Origin: a virus
Virus record (IMG/VR): IMGVR_UViG_3300032086_004149
Coordinates: 1 to 46,657 of that record
Strand: one strand, 5' to 3'
DNA length: 46,657 nt
Part shown: one piece after another, positions 30,802-39,386 of the stretch
Position numbering within the stretch: position 1 is the stretch's first letter
Layout of the letters: every line of letters starts with the position of its first letter
The notes under the pieces: model-generated
Told to the model about the DNA's origin: nothing
The model's input: only the letters and a program-made list of their open reading frames with translations
Database searches by the model: none
Position numbers and translations under genes: made by a program

Positions 30802-31317
30802 TCACAAGTCCTTCAATATGTTTTTCTTTTTATTGCCAAATGGTTTAGAAACTTCAATTTTTTCCTGCTCAGACTCAAGCAGTTCTGTATCCTTTCTTTG
30901 CCTTTCATAATACTCAATTATTGGCGTTAGCTTTTTTATGTTCTCCTTCTTGGATAGCTTGAGAATGTACTTTGCTCTATTTGATTGTATCGCTTGAGCA
31001 ACCGAAAGTACATGATATTTCTTCAATAATTTATTAGCTGCGATAACTTCACCTTTATAGGCACCATGCAGTCGATTTCCTGTAAGCCAGAATTGTTCAG
31101 CATTCTTGCCGGAATTAAATGCTTCGCTGCGTTTTTTGAATATCAATTCGGCTATATAATTACCAGCATTGATATATCCTTCTTTGTACATAGACTTAAA
31201 AGGATATTTTTCACTTTGTTTATGGACTTTAGTCTTTTTAGTCTTTGATTGTATGGATGTGTCCTTTGAGTTTTCCTGACAAGACGTTGTCTTTTGCTTT
31301 TCTGTTTGATTCTCCAA
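30802..31317 (-). CDS. Hypothetical basic protein (TTG start)
   Basis: The only in-frame start that covers the coupled region is TTG at 31317, with GGGAGG eight bases upstream; the first ATG is at 31191 without a ribosome site. The 171-residue product has a Lys/Ser/Thr-rich N-terminus, then IAELIFKKRSEAFNSGKNAEQFWL and a helical, basic C-terminal half. It overlaps the gene upstream by 80 bases, so the first 27 residues are read in a different frame of the same DNA. No family recognised; near recA. Confidence 0.55.
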   Translation of the reverse strand: MENQTEKQKTTSCQENSKDTSIQSKTKKTKVHKQSEKYPFKSMYKEGYINAGNYIAELIFKKRSEAFNSGKNAEQFWLTGNRLHGAYKGEVIAANKLLKKYHVLSVAQAIQSNRAKYILKLSKKENIKKLTPIIEYYERQRKDTELLESEQEKIEVSKPFGNKKKNILKDL

Positions 31318-31561
31318 CTTCTGATGCCTCCCGAGTCATAACTGTATAACCTCTTTGTTTATTACTAACCATAAGATCTCCAGCAGAAATACTATCAGAT
31401 TCTTGCTTGCTTGTCAAGCATTCATCATAGTATTTTTGTATAACAGATGGCGATCTTCTTAAGTCTTTTGCTACAGCTTCCATATCGACTGATTCACAAT
31501 TTTGCTCAATGTAAAATTTTTCAGCCTTGGTCAGTGGCTTTGTTGCTCTTTTTTTCGGCAT
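31238..31561 (-). CDS. Conserved hypothetical phage protein with HTH-like N-terminus
   Basis: The 107-residue protein starts MPKKRATKPLTKAEKFYIEQ, followed by a helix-turn-helix-like stretch MEAVAKDLRRSPSVIQKYYD (about 27-46). The C-terminal part SAGDLMVSNKQRGYTVMTRE resembles short phage proteins with GDLM...TVMT motifs seen near recombination genes. It may be a DNA-binding regulator. It overlaps genes on both sides (40 and 80 bases). Confidence 0.6.
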   Translation of the reverse strand: MPKKRATKPLTKAEKFYIEQNCESVDMEAVAKDLRRSPSVIQKYYDECLTSKQESDSISAGDLMVSNKQRGYTVMTREASEVGESNRKAKDNVLSGKLKGHIHTIKD

Positions 31562-31787
31562 TTGAAATTTCTTTCTTTAATGAATAATGAATTTTTTCTA
31601 ATTTGATTTTAAGATCTTGAAGTGCATCAACATAGGATGGACTTACGTCTTCGTATTCAAGCTGGAACCCACCAGCAATTGCCTGTAATTCCTCATTGCT
31701 TAAAGTTTTAATGTATGATACTGGAGACCCCTCACTCAGTTCCACCAAGCAAGGGGTTATCAGTAGTACCGTCTTGTACTCAGCCAT
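31521..31787 (-). CDS. Small hypothetical protein
   Basis: The 88-residue product begins with a hydrophobic strand (MAEYKTVLLITPCLVEL) and ends in a Lys-rich helix (LKIKLEKIHYSLKKEISNAE). The overlap with both neighbours (8 and 41 bases) is the main evidence that it is expressed. No motif recognised. Confidence 0.55.
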   Translation of the reverse strand: MAEYKTVLLITPCLVELSEGSPVSYIKTLSNEELQAIAGGFQLEYEDVSPSYVDALQDLKIKLEKIHYSLKKEISNAEKKSNKATDQG

Positions 31788-32118
31788 TTTCTATGAACCT
31801 CCTCCGTTGAGAGTCGTTCATTCCATTGATTTTAGAATGCATCTCCTTTCGAGCTTCCTTCATGGCTGTTTTTTTGGAATCCTTATCCTTAAGAGTTCTT
31901 TCCTGAACTTCTTGTTTTCCAAGTTTCTTCGCATTTCGCTCGGATAGTTGACCAAGTGTTGTTGCTTCTTGTTTTACAAATACCGTAGGAGCAAATAGTA
32001 CCCTCTCTAAAGTATTTCTGCCACACGCATCGCACTTTACCAACGGTTTGTCTTTGATTGACTGCTGAACATCACACAGTTCATAATCGCAGTCCGAGCA
32101 TTTATAATCATATAACAT
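31780..32118 (-). CDS. FmdB-like zinc-ribbon protein
   Basis: The first 45 residues form a FmdB-type zinc ribbon: YDYKCSDCDYELCDVQQSI followed by LVKCDACGRNTLERVLF (two CxxC pairs). The rest of the 112-residue product is a long basic and acidic helix, ending MNDSQRRRFIENG. FmdB-like ribbons occur in many phages beside structural or replication genes; their role is not settled. One base separates it from phoH upstream. Confidence 0.8.
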   Translation of the reverse strand: MLYDYKCSDCDYELCDVQQSIKDKPLVKCDACGRNTLERVLFAPTVFVKQEATTLGQLSERNAKKLGKQEVQERTLKDKDSKKTAMKEARKEMHSKINGMNDSQRRRFIENG

Positions 32119-32119
32119 A

Positions 32120-32791
32120 TTATTCCTCTAATGCTTTTAGAACTTCTCCTAGAATTCCATTTCTTTGAATATCATCATATGTCAATTCACAATTGGCAAC
32201 TCCATTAATATGCTGTAACTTTTCAATTATTGTTTGAAGTCCACTTTTTGATTTGATATCAGTTTGTTTAGTGTCACCATTGATCAAAACCTTGCTATTT
32301 TCACCCATTCTGGTTATAAACATTTTGATTTGATCAAGAGTACAGTTTTGAGCCTCATCCAATATCATATAGGTATTATGAAATGTTGCTCCTCTCATAA
32401 CCTCTAAAGGCTTAAACTGTATTTGATCATTGTTAAAATAATGACCATAAAAAACTTGTGTCAGGAAATACTTAATATTTTCCTGCATTGGTAGTAAATA
32501 AGGTGCAATCTTATCAGAAAGTTCACCGGGAAGTGAACCAATATCTCTACCCGCACAAACCAAAGGTCGGGAAATAATTATTTTTTCTATTTCACCATTA
32601 TGTAGAGCATGTGATGCCATACCAGAAGCAATAAAGCTTTTGCCACTTCCAGAAGGACCGGAACAAAATATTATAGAGTTTCCGGCAAAGGATTTGATAT
32701 ATTTTTTTTGATTTTCTGTTTTTGCTTCTAAAGGAATAATGGATTTATGCGAATTAGAATTTGTGCTTCTCTTTCTTGATTTTCTCTTCAT
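32120..32791 (-). CDS. phoH: PhoH-like ATPase
   Basis: The 223-residue protein is a PhoH domain: Walker A FCSGPSGSGKSFIASG (P-loop at residues 45-52), then IISRPLVCAGRDIGSLPGEL, and Walker B TYMILDEAQNCTLDQIKMFI, followed by KVLINGDTKQTDI. PhoH ATPases are widespread in marine phages; a helicase or RNase-linked role is suspected. The N-terminus is strongly basic (MKRKSRKRSTNSNSHK). Confidence 0.92.
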   Translation of the reverse strand: MKRKSRKRSTNSNSHKSIIPLEAKTENQKKYIKSFAGNSIIFCSGPSGSGKSFIASGMASHALHNGEIEKIIISRPLVCAGRDIGSLPGELSDKIAPYLLPMQENIKYFLTQVFYGHYFNNDQIQFKPLEVMRGATFHNTYMILDEAQNCTLDQIKMFITRMGENSKVLINGDTKQTDIKSKSGLQTIIEKLQHINGVANCELTYDDIQRNGILGEVLKALEE

Positions 32792-32803
32792 CGAGATCTT
32801 TCG

Positions 32804-34084
32804 CTAAACCGGGTTCTTTTTGGACGACCAGAATTTACAACTCCAGTATTTTGCCTTCCATTTTGGACCTGGGCTTACATCACACTTGTGTCTTGCTCTA
32901 AAAGATTTGCGTCTAGCAGGGTCATCACGTTTGATTTCCATGTTTGGATCGCCAAAGTTAACCTTAACCACATTACCTTTGTCGTTTTTCACATAAACAG
33001 AAAACTTCTTTGGTCCTTTTGGTGTTCTGAAAGGCTTATTTAAAGTAACCTTTTTGCCTTGATACTCGGAGGCTTTAACAAGTTTCAAAACTCTACCATC
33101 TTTTTTGTATAAACCTTTTCGTCTGTACGTAAAGATTTCTCCAGTTTTTGGGTCTTCATACTTATAAACAGCTTCAGCCTTTGATCTCCTTGGATGCCCT
33201 TTTGGTAAAAGATCATTATCTTGTGTATATGCTGAATTAGATGGTTTTCCGGTTCTAAGCAGTGTAAGAAAAGCATTTACCCTAGCCATAGCCCATCCAT
33301 CTCTGGACATCTTAGGGGCATGACTTGTAGAATAAGCTCCAGCACCTCTACGATAAACAGCTTTGAGCATACCAAGAGTTGCCTTTGAACCTTTACCCTT
33401 AGCATTGTGTTCTTTAACTTTTTTAGAAAGTTTTGCTATAGTCTGCTTGCTAAAAGTGATCTTACCTCTAGGATCTTTAGCACTACCCGGCTTATTCTTC
33501 TTAGAACCTTTCTTTCGATCTTTCTTTGGTGCGGGAGTTCTACGAGGGTCATTTTTTCCGGGTTTGTCAGCTTTTGTATGAGTATAACCCATCTTCTTCA
33601 TCCGTAAATGATCTTCATATGTTTTAGCCTCATAAGGCTTTCCATCCTTGTCGTACATAATATGAGGCTTAAAGTCTTTTTGGTTTTTAGCCCTTTTCCA
33701 AGATTCTGGATCTGGACGATCAGGATCTCCCGGCTTTGCAGCTTTGTAATCGTCGCCCTGTCTTTCTTTTTTCTTTCTGATATTTTCCCACAATCCGGGC
33801 TTGTTGGCGAAAGTATACTCTTCAGCTTCTTCACCAAAATCTAAATATTCATTTTCATCTGGAATATAAGCTTCTGATTCATCTAAAATAATTTCAGTTG
33901 AACCAAAAGTATTTTCGTAATGACTATCAGAAATACGTGCAGAAACAGAACTTTTAGAAGATGTTTGACAAACGGCAAATCTTTGACCTTTGTCTGGATA
34001 TTCTGAATTCATTATTGAATCAGACATACATCTTAACATAAAATCATCACGATCTTCATCGTCTCTTCTTTTAGGAATTGGCAT
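32804..34084 (-). CDS. Multidomain phage protein of unknown function (capsid-associated type)
   Basis: The ATG at 34084 is preferred because the longer frame runs back into the MazG gene. The 426-residue protein starts MPIPKRRDDEDRDDFMLRCM and YPDKGQRFAVCQ (a motif seen at the N-terminus of phage head proteins). A long basic Pro/Lys-rich middle follows, then GAGAYSTSHAPKMSRDGWAM with ARVNAFLTLLRTGKPSNSAY (about 250-290), known from DUF5824-like phage proteins. The C-terminal domain has FSVYVKNDKGNVVKVNFGD and ARHKCDVSPGPKWKAKYWSC. The order suggests a virion or head-maturation protein embedded in a nucleotide-metabolism region. Function is not established. Confidence 0.65.
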   Translation of the reverse strand: MPIPKRRDDEDRDDFMLRCMSDSIMNSEYPDKGQRFAVCQTSSKSSVSARISDSHYENTFGSTEIILDESEAYIPDENEYLDFGEEAEEYTFANKPGLWENIRKKKERQGDDYKAAKPGDPDRPDPESWKRAKNQKDFKPHIMYDKDGKPYEAKTYEDHLRMKKMGYTHTKADKPGKNDPRRTPAPKKDRKKGSKKNKPGSAKDPRGKITFSKQTIAKLSKKVKEHNAKGKGSKATLGMLKAVYRRGAGAYSTSHAPKMSRDGWAMARVNAFLTLLRTGKPSNSAYTQDNDLLPKGHPRRSKAEAVYKYEDPKTGEIFTYRRKGLYKKDGRVLKLVKASEYQGKKVTLNKPFRTPKGPKKFSVYVKNDKGNVVKVNFGDPNMEIKRDDPARRKSFRARHKCDVSPGPKWKAKYWSCKFWSSKKNPV

Positions 34085-34538
34085 TATCGTCACTTTCTTT
34101 AATAAATACGCCATCTTGCATCCTACCCTTACGGTCCTTGATATCATCCCAAGCTTTAGACAAACAATCAGCTAAGGATAATCCGTTTCTTTCTGCTATA
34201 TTAATCAGGACGACCATCATATCGCCAATATCATCCGCAACACTTTTACCTTTACAGATGCTATCTGATAGTTCACCCGCCTCTTGAATGAGTTTACAAT
34301 ACTGATCTTTATCTGTAGCACCTTCAATCAGATTGCGATCATGATGCCACTGAGTAATTTTTTCTACAAAGTCATCAGTTTCACTGATGGGAATTATAAC
34401 TGTATCAGAACAAGATTTAGTACAAGTTACAGATTCTTCAAGTTTACCATTCTGGAGTTCATGAAGTTGTGCCATACGAGCCTGTTGATCATTGCATACA
34501 CAACTATTATTTTTCCCGTAACCGCCATACATTCTCAT
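34071..34538 (-). CDS. MazG-like nucleotide pyrophosphohydrolase
   Basis: The MazG-type part of this 155-residue protein covers residues about 58-145: ITQWHHDRNLIEGATDKDQY, then KLIQEAGELSDSICKGKSVA with the E-x3-E pattern, and DDIGDMMVVLINIAERNG with E/D-x-x-D metal ligands. A Cys-containing N-terminal stretch (NNSCVCNDQQAR, later TCTKSCSD) is extra. It would hydrolyse nucleotides such as dNTPs or (p)ppGpp. GGAGG precedes the ATG. It overlaps nrdB and the next gene. Confidence 0.85.
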   Translation of the reverse strand: MRMYGGYGKNNSCVCNDQQARMAQLHELQNGKLEESVTCTKSCSDTVIIPISETDDFVEKITQWHHDRNLIEGATDKDQYCKLIQEAGELSDSICKGKSVADDIGDMMVVLINIAERNGLSLADCLSKAWDDIKDRKGRMQDGVFIKESDDNANS

Positions 34539-35608
34539 AACTGAAAACCTCCAAGATCCATATCTTCTAAGTCATTTTTACTGGCACCAATTTTGTAACT
34601 TGTGATTTCGTGTTCTTGTGGTGCAACCTGAACACTTTCACTATTCATCCAACTATCTGTCCATCCAGAAATAGGGTTCTTGAAACCAGTTTCGTAAGGC
34701 AGACCAATAGCTTTTCTTCTAGAATGACACAACCAATCAATATACTGGTGTAAAACAGCCTCATTGAGACCTATAATACTACCATCTTTAAAGAGATAGC
34801 TGGCCCATCTTTTTTCTTCTTCAGCAGCAGATTCGAACATTTTACAGGCATCTTCTTCACATTCTTTTGCCACTGAAGTAAAGCCTTCTTCTTCTACGGT
34901 ATTCAAGATCTTTAGGATCTCTTGAGTATTATATAGGTGAAGTGCTTCGTCTCTTTTGATTAGCTTAATAATGTCGGCATTGCCTACCATTTTTTTGTTT
35001 TCAGCAAAAGCAAAAGAACAGATGAAAGATACGTAGAATCTAATGGCTTCCAAAATGTTAATCGAAACAATTGTCATATAGATTTGCTTCTTGATTTCCT
35101 TCGTGGAATTCTTAGAGCAAGCCATACCCATCAAATTATTATAGTCCTCAATAGCAACTTTTGCTCTTTTAATAATCTCCTTATCGTCATAAATTCCCCC
35201 AAATACCTCTCTTGAGTCGGGGTAGACATTTTGAATAATGTAGCTATAACTTTGTGAGTGAATCTTTTCAAAGAACTGCCATGTCATGAGACATGCTTCT
35301 AGTTCTGTATTTGTTACAAACTCAAGGAGTGTAGGAACTCCACGGCAAATGACACTGTCGAGCATAGTCTGATACTTGAGATTAGATGTAAAAATAAACT
35401 TTTCATTCTCGCTCATCTCAAGGAAGTCATTCCTATCCTTTTTTAATTCAATCTCTTCAGGCCGCCAGAAATTCATCATCTGACGACTATCTAAGTCTTT
35501 AAAAACCGGATATTTAATAACGTCAAATCGTTGCACACCCAAATCTTTGCCCAAGAAAAGAGGTTGTGTCATCGGATCAATATTTTTTAGATTGAAAATA
35601 GTTCTCAT
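34535..35608 (-). CDS. nrdB: Class I ribonucleotide reductase, beta subunit
   Basis: The ATG at 35608 gives 357 residues (MRTIFNLKNIDPMTQPLF). The di-iron site is intact: Asp84 in MLDSVICRG, Glu114 and His117 in FFEKIHSQSYSYI, and the radical-forming Tyr121 four residues after the His, spaced as Glu115/His118/Tyr122 of E. coli NrdB. Later ligands appear in the IRFYVSFICSFAFAE and RDEALHLYNT (E-x-x-H) regions. It provides the radical for the NrdA reaction. A small membrane-protein gene lies between nrdA and nrdB. Confidence 0.93.
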   Translation of the reverse strand: MRTIFNLKNIDPMTQPLFLGKDLGVQRFDVIKYPVFKDLDSRQMMNFWRPEEIELKKDRNDFLEMSENEKFIFTSNLKYQTMLDSVICRGVPTLLEFVTNTELEACLMTWQFFEKIHSQSYSYIIQNVYPDSREVFGGIYDDKEIIKRAKVAIEDYNNLMGMACSKNSTKEIKKQIYMTIVSINILEAIRFYVSFICSFAFAENKKMVGNADIIKLIKRDEALHLYNTQEILKILNTVEEEGFTSVAKECEEDACKMFESAAEEEKRWASYLFKDGSIIGLNEAVLHQYIDWLCHSRRKAIGLPYETGFKNPISGWTDSWMNSESVQVAPQEHEITSYKIGASKNDLEDMDLGGFQL

Positions 35609-35617
35609 CGTTATCAC

Positions 35618-36007
35618 CTACCTAGCAAATGTAAAAAAATCAACAAACTTATCAAAATATAAACCTAGTAGAAAAGTTCCAATTGGCAAACCTGTGATAG
35701 CGAGAAAGAATCCTGCTTTAAATTTAGATAAAGAATTACTTAATATAAAATTTTTAGCAGATATTTTAGCTGCTTCTGTAAGAAATTCATTTCTTTCTTC
35801 TACAGCTTTTTTAACATCAATTGGTTTTCCGTGAATACAATATTCTGGTTGCTCATCGGCCCTAGCTAATGCCTGACGAATGGCTCTTTCTGTGAACAGC
35901 ATTTTCTGACCTTTGCCGGTGTGAATAAAAAAGTAATACTGGTCAACACCATTATATGTTCTTTTATTTTTAACACGATATAAGAATGAAGGAAAAAGAT
36001 GCTTCAT
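35618..36007 (-). CDS. Hypothetical protein with C-terminal membrane helix, between nrdA and nrdB
   Basis: The 129-residue protein has a polar alpha/beta first part (FLYRVKNKRTYNGVDQYYFF, KGQKMLFTERAIRQALARAD) and a hydrophobic segment near the end (AGFFLAITGLPIGTFLLGLY, about 98-117). It is read with the two reductase genes, nine bases before nrdB. It could be a membrane tether or an unrelated insertion. No family recognised. Confidence 0.6.
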   Translation of the reverse strand: MKHLFPSFLYRVKNKRTYNGVDQYYFFIHTGKGQKMLFTERAIRQALARADEQPEYCIHGKPIDVKKAVEERNEFLTEAAKISAKNFILSNSLSKFKAGFFLAITGLPIGTFLLGLYFDKFVDFFTFAR

Positions 36008-36030
36008 GCTTTACCTTTCTAAAATATGGA

Positions 36031-38283
36031 TTAGATTGAGCAAGCCCCACCTGCACAGCCAGAGTCGTCATCAATATCCGATGTCATATTCTTTTCAGTC
36101 TCTCCGTCACCATCAGGCGTATTGCAATAGTATAGATTCTTTATTCCATGTTTAAAAGCATAAATCTGATCTTTAATCAAAACACTCAAAGGAATATTGC
36201 CATTGTCGTAATGACTGTAGTTATAGTAAAGATTTAAGCTAATTGACATATCTACAAACTTCTGGATAACAGAAGCAATATCAATCATACCTTTATTGCT
36301 GGTCATTTCCCAAGCTTGAGTATAATATTTTTTCTTGCTGGAAAAGTTTGGAACCAACTGCTTAAGGACTCCGTTTTTAGCTTTCTTGTATGACAAAAGA
36401 CTTCTTACAGGCTCAATACCATTAGTACTGTTTTGGATAACAGAACTACTTTCACATGGCATAATTGCTGATAAAGTGGAGTGTCTTAGGCCAAATTCCT
36501 TAATTCTTCCACGAAGACCTTCCCAATCCATTTTGTATTCAACCTTAACAAGATCGTCAACAGACTTATTGTACCAATCAATGGGGAGAAGTCCATCAGC
36601 ATATTTAGTTTCATTGAATTTAGGGCATGGTCCTTTTTCTTCAGCGAGCTTGCACGATTCACTAATAAGGTTATACTGGATCTCTTCCATGATCTCATGA
36701 ACAAGAACGAGTGCCTGTGGATCATCGTATGTTAGTTTATTTTTAGCGAGAAATCCCGCAAGGTTGGTGACACCAATACCAAGAGATCTACGATTCTTTG
36801 TAAAGTTTTCTCCAGCTTTAACTGGATAATCTTGATAATCAATGATTGCCTCAAGAGAACGAACTGCTGCGGCACATGCTGTTTGAATTGCTCTACTACC
36901 CGTCATTTCAATTAAGTTAATTGCCGATAGCATACAAATACCGATCTCTCCCTCTTCATCTTCAATCGAAGTGATTGGTTTTGTTGGGTGGAGGATTTCC
37001 TGACAAAGATTACTCATCCGTACAGGAACATTCCAAGAACTGTGTTCATTGGCGTTGTCAATATTCATAGCATAGATTCTACCAGTTTCGAGTCGCTCAC
37101 GACTGTAAATCTCAGCAAGCTTGACGGCAGGAATCTTCTTTCGGAATAGTAGACCTCTTGCGTTTTCGTACTTCTTGTACAGTTCTTCAAACTTTTCATT
37201 ATCGCCAAATGCCTCATAAAGATCTGGCACTTCATTTGGACTGAACAGAGAAATTGTTTCATTAGCGATCAGTCTCTCATAGAATAGCTTACAAAACTGC
37301 ACAGAGTAATCAAGCTTACGAACTCTATTGTCGTCAGTTCCAGCATTGTTCTTTAGCTGAACAACATCTTGAATCTCATAATGCCAAAATGGAATGTGAA
37401 CTGTCGCACTCCCGCCGCGAATACCGTTTTGAGATGTAGACTTAACAGCACTCTCAAAATTCTTCAGATATGGAATGAGTCCGGTGTGAATGACTTCGCC
37501 ACCACGAATCGGAGAATTAATTGGGCGAATACGACCAATATTCAGTCCGATACCAGCACGGCGAGCCGTGTAGCGACCAACAGCGTGTACTGAAGAGAAG
37601 ATACTGTCAAGATCGTCGTCAACATCAACCAAAACACAGCTTGCGAACTGACGAATGGAAGTTCTAACTCCAGCCATGATCGGAGTTGGAAGGTTGACTT
37701 TGAACGTTGAGTATGTATCATATGCTTTTTTGACAGACTTAACATCGTCAAACAGACACATAGCAATTAGCATATATGCAATCTGTGGTGTTTCGTAGAT
37801 AACTCCGGTGGATCTGTTCTTGACAAGATACTTGTCAACCATCTGCTGAAGACCGGAATATGTAAACAGATCATCTCTATCATGTACAATGTGCGATCCA
37901 ATCTTTTTGATATCGCCCTCGCTCCACTTCTCTAGAATCTGAGGATCATAGATTCCATTATCGACATTCAACTGAATTTGATGTAGAAGACTGGGAGGTG
38001 TTGTTGCGTGACCCCAAACATCTTTTCTGAGGTCCATATTCAGCAACTTGGCGGCAACGTATTGGTAGTTTGGATTATCTTCTGAGATTAGATCGCTAGA
38101 AGACTTGATCAAGATCTTATGAATATCCTTAGAGCTAATGCCATCAAATAAAGAGAGTCTTGCATTCATTGCAATTTCAGAAAACGACACTCCGTTTATT
38201 CCGTCAGTCGCCCATTCTAAAACCTTATGGATCTTGTCAACATCGTAATCTTCAAGTGATCCATTTCTCTTCTTTATTTGCAT
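36031..38283 (-). CDS. nrdA: Class I ribonucleotide reductase, alpha subunit
   Basis: The 750-residue protein reduces ribonucleoside diphosphates to the deoxy forms. An N-terminal ATP cone is present (MQIKKRNGSLEDYDVDKIHK). Catalytic features include SCVLVDVDDDLDSIF, GIGLNIGRIRPINSPIRGGE, NLCQEILHPTKPITSIEDEE with the NxCxE triplet, and the C-terminal DSGCAGGACSI with the two swinging-arm cysteines. It needs NrdB at 34535. A rho-independent terminator (38309-38337) stands just upstream, so the gene probably starts its own transcript. Confidence 0.95.
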   Translation of the reverse strand: MQIKKRNGSLEDYDVDKIHKVLEWATDGINGVSFSEIAMNARLSLFDGISSKDIHKILIKSSSDLISEDNPNYQYVAAKLLNMDLRKDVWGHATTPPSLLHQIQLNVDNGIYDPQILEKWSEGDIKKIGSHIVHDRDDLFTYSGLQQMVDKYLVKNRSTGVIYETPQIAYMLIAMCLFDDVKSVKKAYDTYSTFKVNLPTPIMAGVRTSIRQFASCVLVDVDDDLDSIFSSVHAVGRYTARRAGIGLNIGRIRPINSPIRGGEVIHTGLIPYLKNFESAVKSTSQNGIRGGSATVHIPFWHYEIQDVVQLKNNAGTDDNRVRKLDYSVQFCKLFYERLIANETISLFSPNEVPDLYEAFGDNEKFEELYKKYENARGLLFRKKIPAVKLAEIYSRERLETGRIYAMNIDNANEHSSWNVPVRMSNLCQEILHPTKPITSIEDEEGEIGICMLSAINLIEMTGSRAIQTACAAAVRSLEAIIDYQDYPVKAGENFTKNRRSLGIGVTNLAGFLAKNKLTYDDPQALVLVHEIMEEIQYNLISESCKLAEEKGPCPKFNETKYADGLLPIDWYNKSVDDLVKVEYKMDWEGLRGRIKEFGLRHSTLSAIMPCESSSVIQNSTNGIEPVRSLLSYKKAKNGVLKQLVPNFSSKKKYYTQAWEMTSNKGMIDIASVIQKFVDMSISLNLYYNYSHYDNGNIPLSVLIKDQIYAFKHGIKNLYYCNTPDGDGETEKNMTSDIDDDSGCAGGACSI

Positions 38284-38308
38284 TGTACGACTTTCAAAAT
38301 ATAGGGAT

Positions 38309-38337
38309 AAAAAATACCAGCAGATTGCTCCGCTGGT
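38309..38337 (-). terminator. Intrinsic terminator upstream of nrdA
   Basis: On the minus strand ACCAGC (38332-38337 on plus as GCTGGT) pairs with GCTGGT (38316-38321), with a 10-nt loop, and is followed by T6. It ends the transcript of the small gene at 38365 and separates the membrane/virion-side operon from the nucleotide-metabolism operon. Confidence 0.8.
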
Positions 38338-38364
38338 TAAGTTGTACTAAGTTTTATTATGCTG

Positions 38365-38649
38365 TCAACTAATCTGTTCGTAAGTAAATGGAATATCTGG
38401 AAAGTTGTCTAATTCCAAAACCCCACCTTTGTCGGAAAAATGTACACCAGAAAGCTTGATAGAAAATGATATAATTTTCTTGATTGAAATAACAGGCTGG
38501 TTTTTTGGAAAAGAGACAACGACTGATGTATCATTTTTTTTAATATTGATGTCAGTATCTTTATCACATTTTATCTTAAAACCTCTTACTGAAAATCCAT
38601 CCTCAGAAAATATTTGATCAACTATTTTGAATATTTCATCAAATGTCAT
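38365..38649 (-). CDS. Hypothetical protein
   Basis: The 94-residue product starts MTFDEIFKIVDQIFSEDGF and continues with alternating strands (TSVVVSFPKNQPVISIKKII, ISFSIKLSGVHFSDKGGVLE), suggesting a small beta-rich fold. It overlaps the thioredoxin-like gene upstream by four bases and is the last gene before the terminator. No family recognised; it may be a virion-associated or assembly protein. Confidence 0.6.
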   Translation of the reverse strand: MTFDEIFKIVDQIFSEDGFSVRGFKIKCDKDTDINIKKNDTSVVVSFPKNQPVISIKKIISFSIKLSGVHFSDKGGVLELDNFPDIPFTYEQIS

Positions 38650-39386
38650 TGCTGATACGCCTTGAGTTTATTCAATACAAATTCAGCAGTACATCCTCCA
38701 ACCCAAAATTCTTTGAATTGCCCATTAACCTCTATTACAAACTGTGGTATGCTAGTGCTCTTAGTTAGTTTTACATTTTCTGACCATCTTTTTTTATCTT
38801 TATCAATATCTACGACCTCATAATTAGAAAAACTTTTTCTGACTTTAGGAAGTTCGTTTTTCTTAAAAACCTGACAAGGCCCACACCAAGAAGCAGAAAA
38901 TATAACCAACTTAACTTTTGCTTTTAGAAGTGCATCTAAATCTCTCATTAGATTAGATTCTATAGTGGCTACATCCTTTTCACATCCACAATTAACACAG
39001 TCACATCGGCCATCAGTGCAATTACATGTACCATTATTATAGCACTTGCAGTCAGATGATTCACTGGTATTTTGGTCTGAAGATCCACTTTTGACGCAAT
39101 TACATATACCATCACCTTCGTTAAAACACTGACATGGCGTTTTATGTCCGTCGCCATGAATCATGACTTTACTTCCGTCGCAGTCACATTTAGTTACTGG
39201 ATCTGGTGTAGGAGGATCTGGTGTGTCTGAAGATTCTGTTGATTGAACAATAAATGATATATAACCTTCATTTTTAACTTCGTCAAACTGAAACACATTT
39301 CTGTCGTCAGCATTTAATACAAACATATCAAATGGAATAAAAGAAATTAACAGTAGGACTAATATTGTTATAGATTTTCTATTCAT
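38646..39386 (-). CDS. Exported Cys-rich protein with thioredoxin domain
   Basis: The 246-residue protein has an N-terminal signal or membrane anchor (SITILVLLLISFIPFDMFVL), a Pro-rich linker, a 70-residue segment with 14 cysteines in CxC-type pairs (about 67-135, including CDCDGSK, CQCFNEGDGICNC and CNCTDGRCDCVNCGC), and a thioredoxin fold at 140-246. The redox motif WCGPC (167-171) is complete. It would act on disulfides outside the cytoplasm, perhaps in folding the Cys-rich segment itself. The Cys-rich part looks like a repeat derived from a metal-binding or EGF-like pattern. It is coupled to the C1 peptidase gene. Confidence 0.75.
   Translation of the reverse strand: MNRKSITILVLLLISFIPFDMFVLNADDRNVFQFDEVKNEGYISFIVQSTESSDTPDPPTPDPVTKCDCDGSKVMIHGDGHKTPCQCFNEGDGICNCVKSGSSDQNTSESSDCKCYNNGTCNCTDGRCDCVNCGCEKDVATIESNLMRDLDALLKAKVKLVIFSASWCGPCQVFKKNELPKVRKSFSNYEVVDIDKDKKRWSENVKLTKSTSIPQFVIEVNGQFKEFWVGGCTAEFVLNKLKAYQQ

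Noticed and set aside
36335-36700. Long plus-strand frame opposite nrdA
   Set aside because: It is a shadow of a very well supported gene, has no ribosome site, and its protein lacks recognisable structure.
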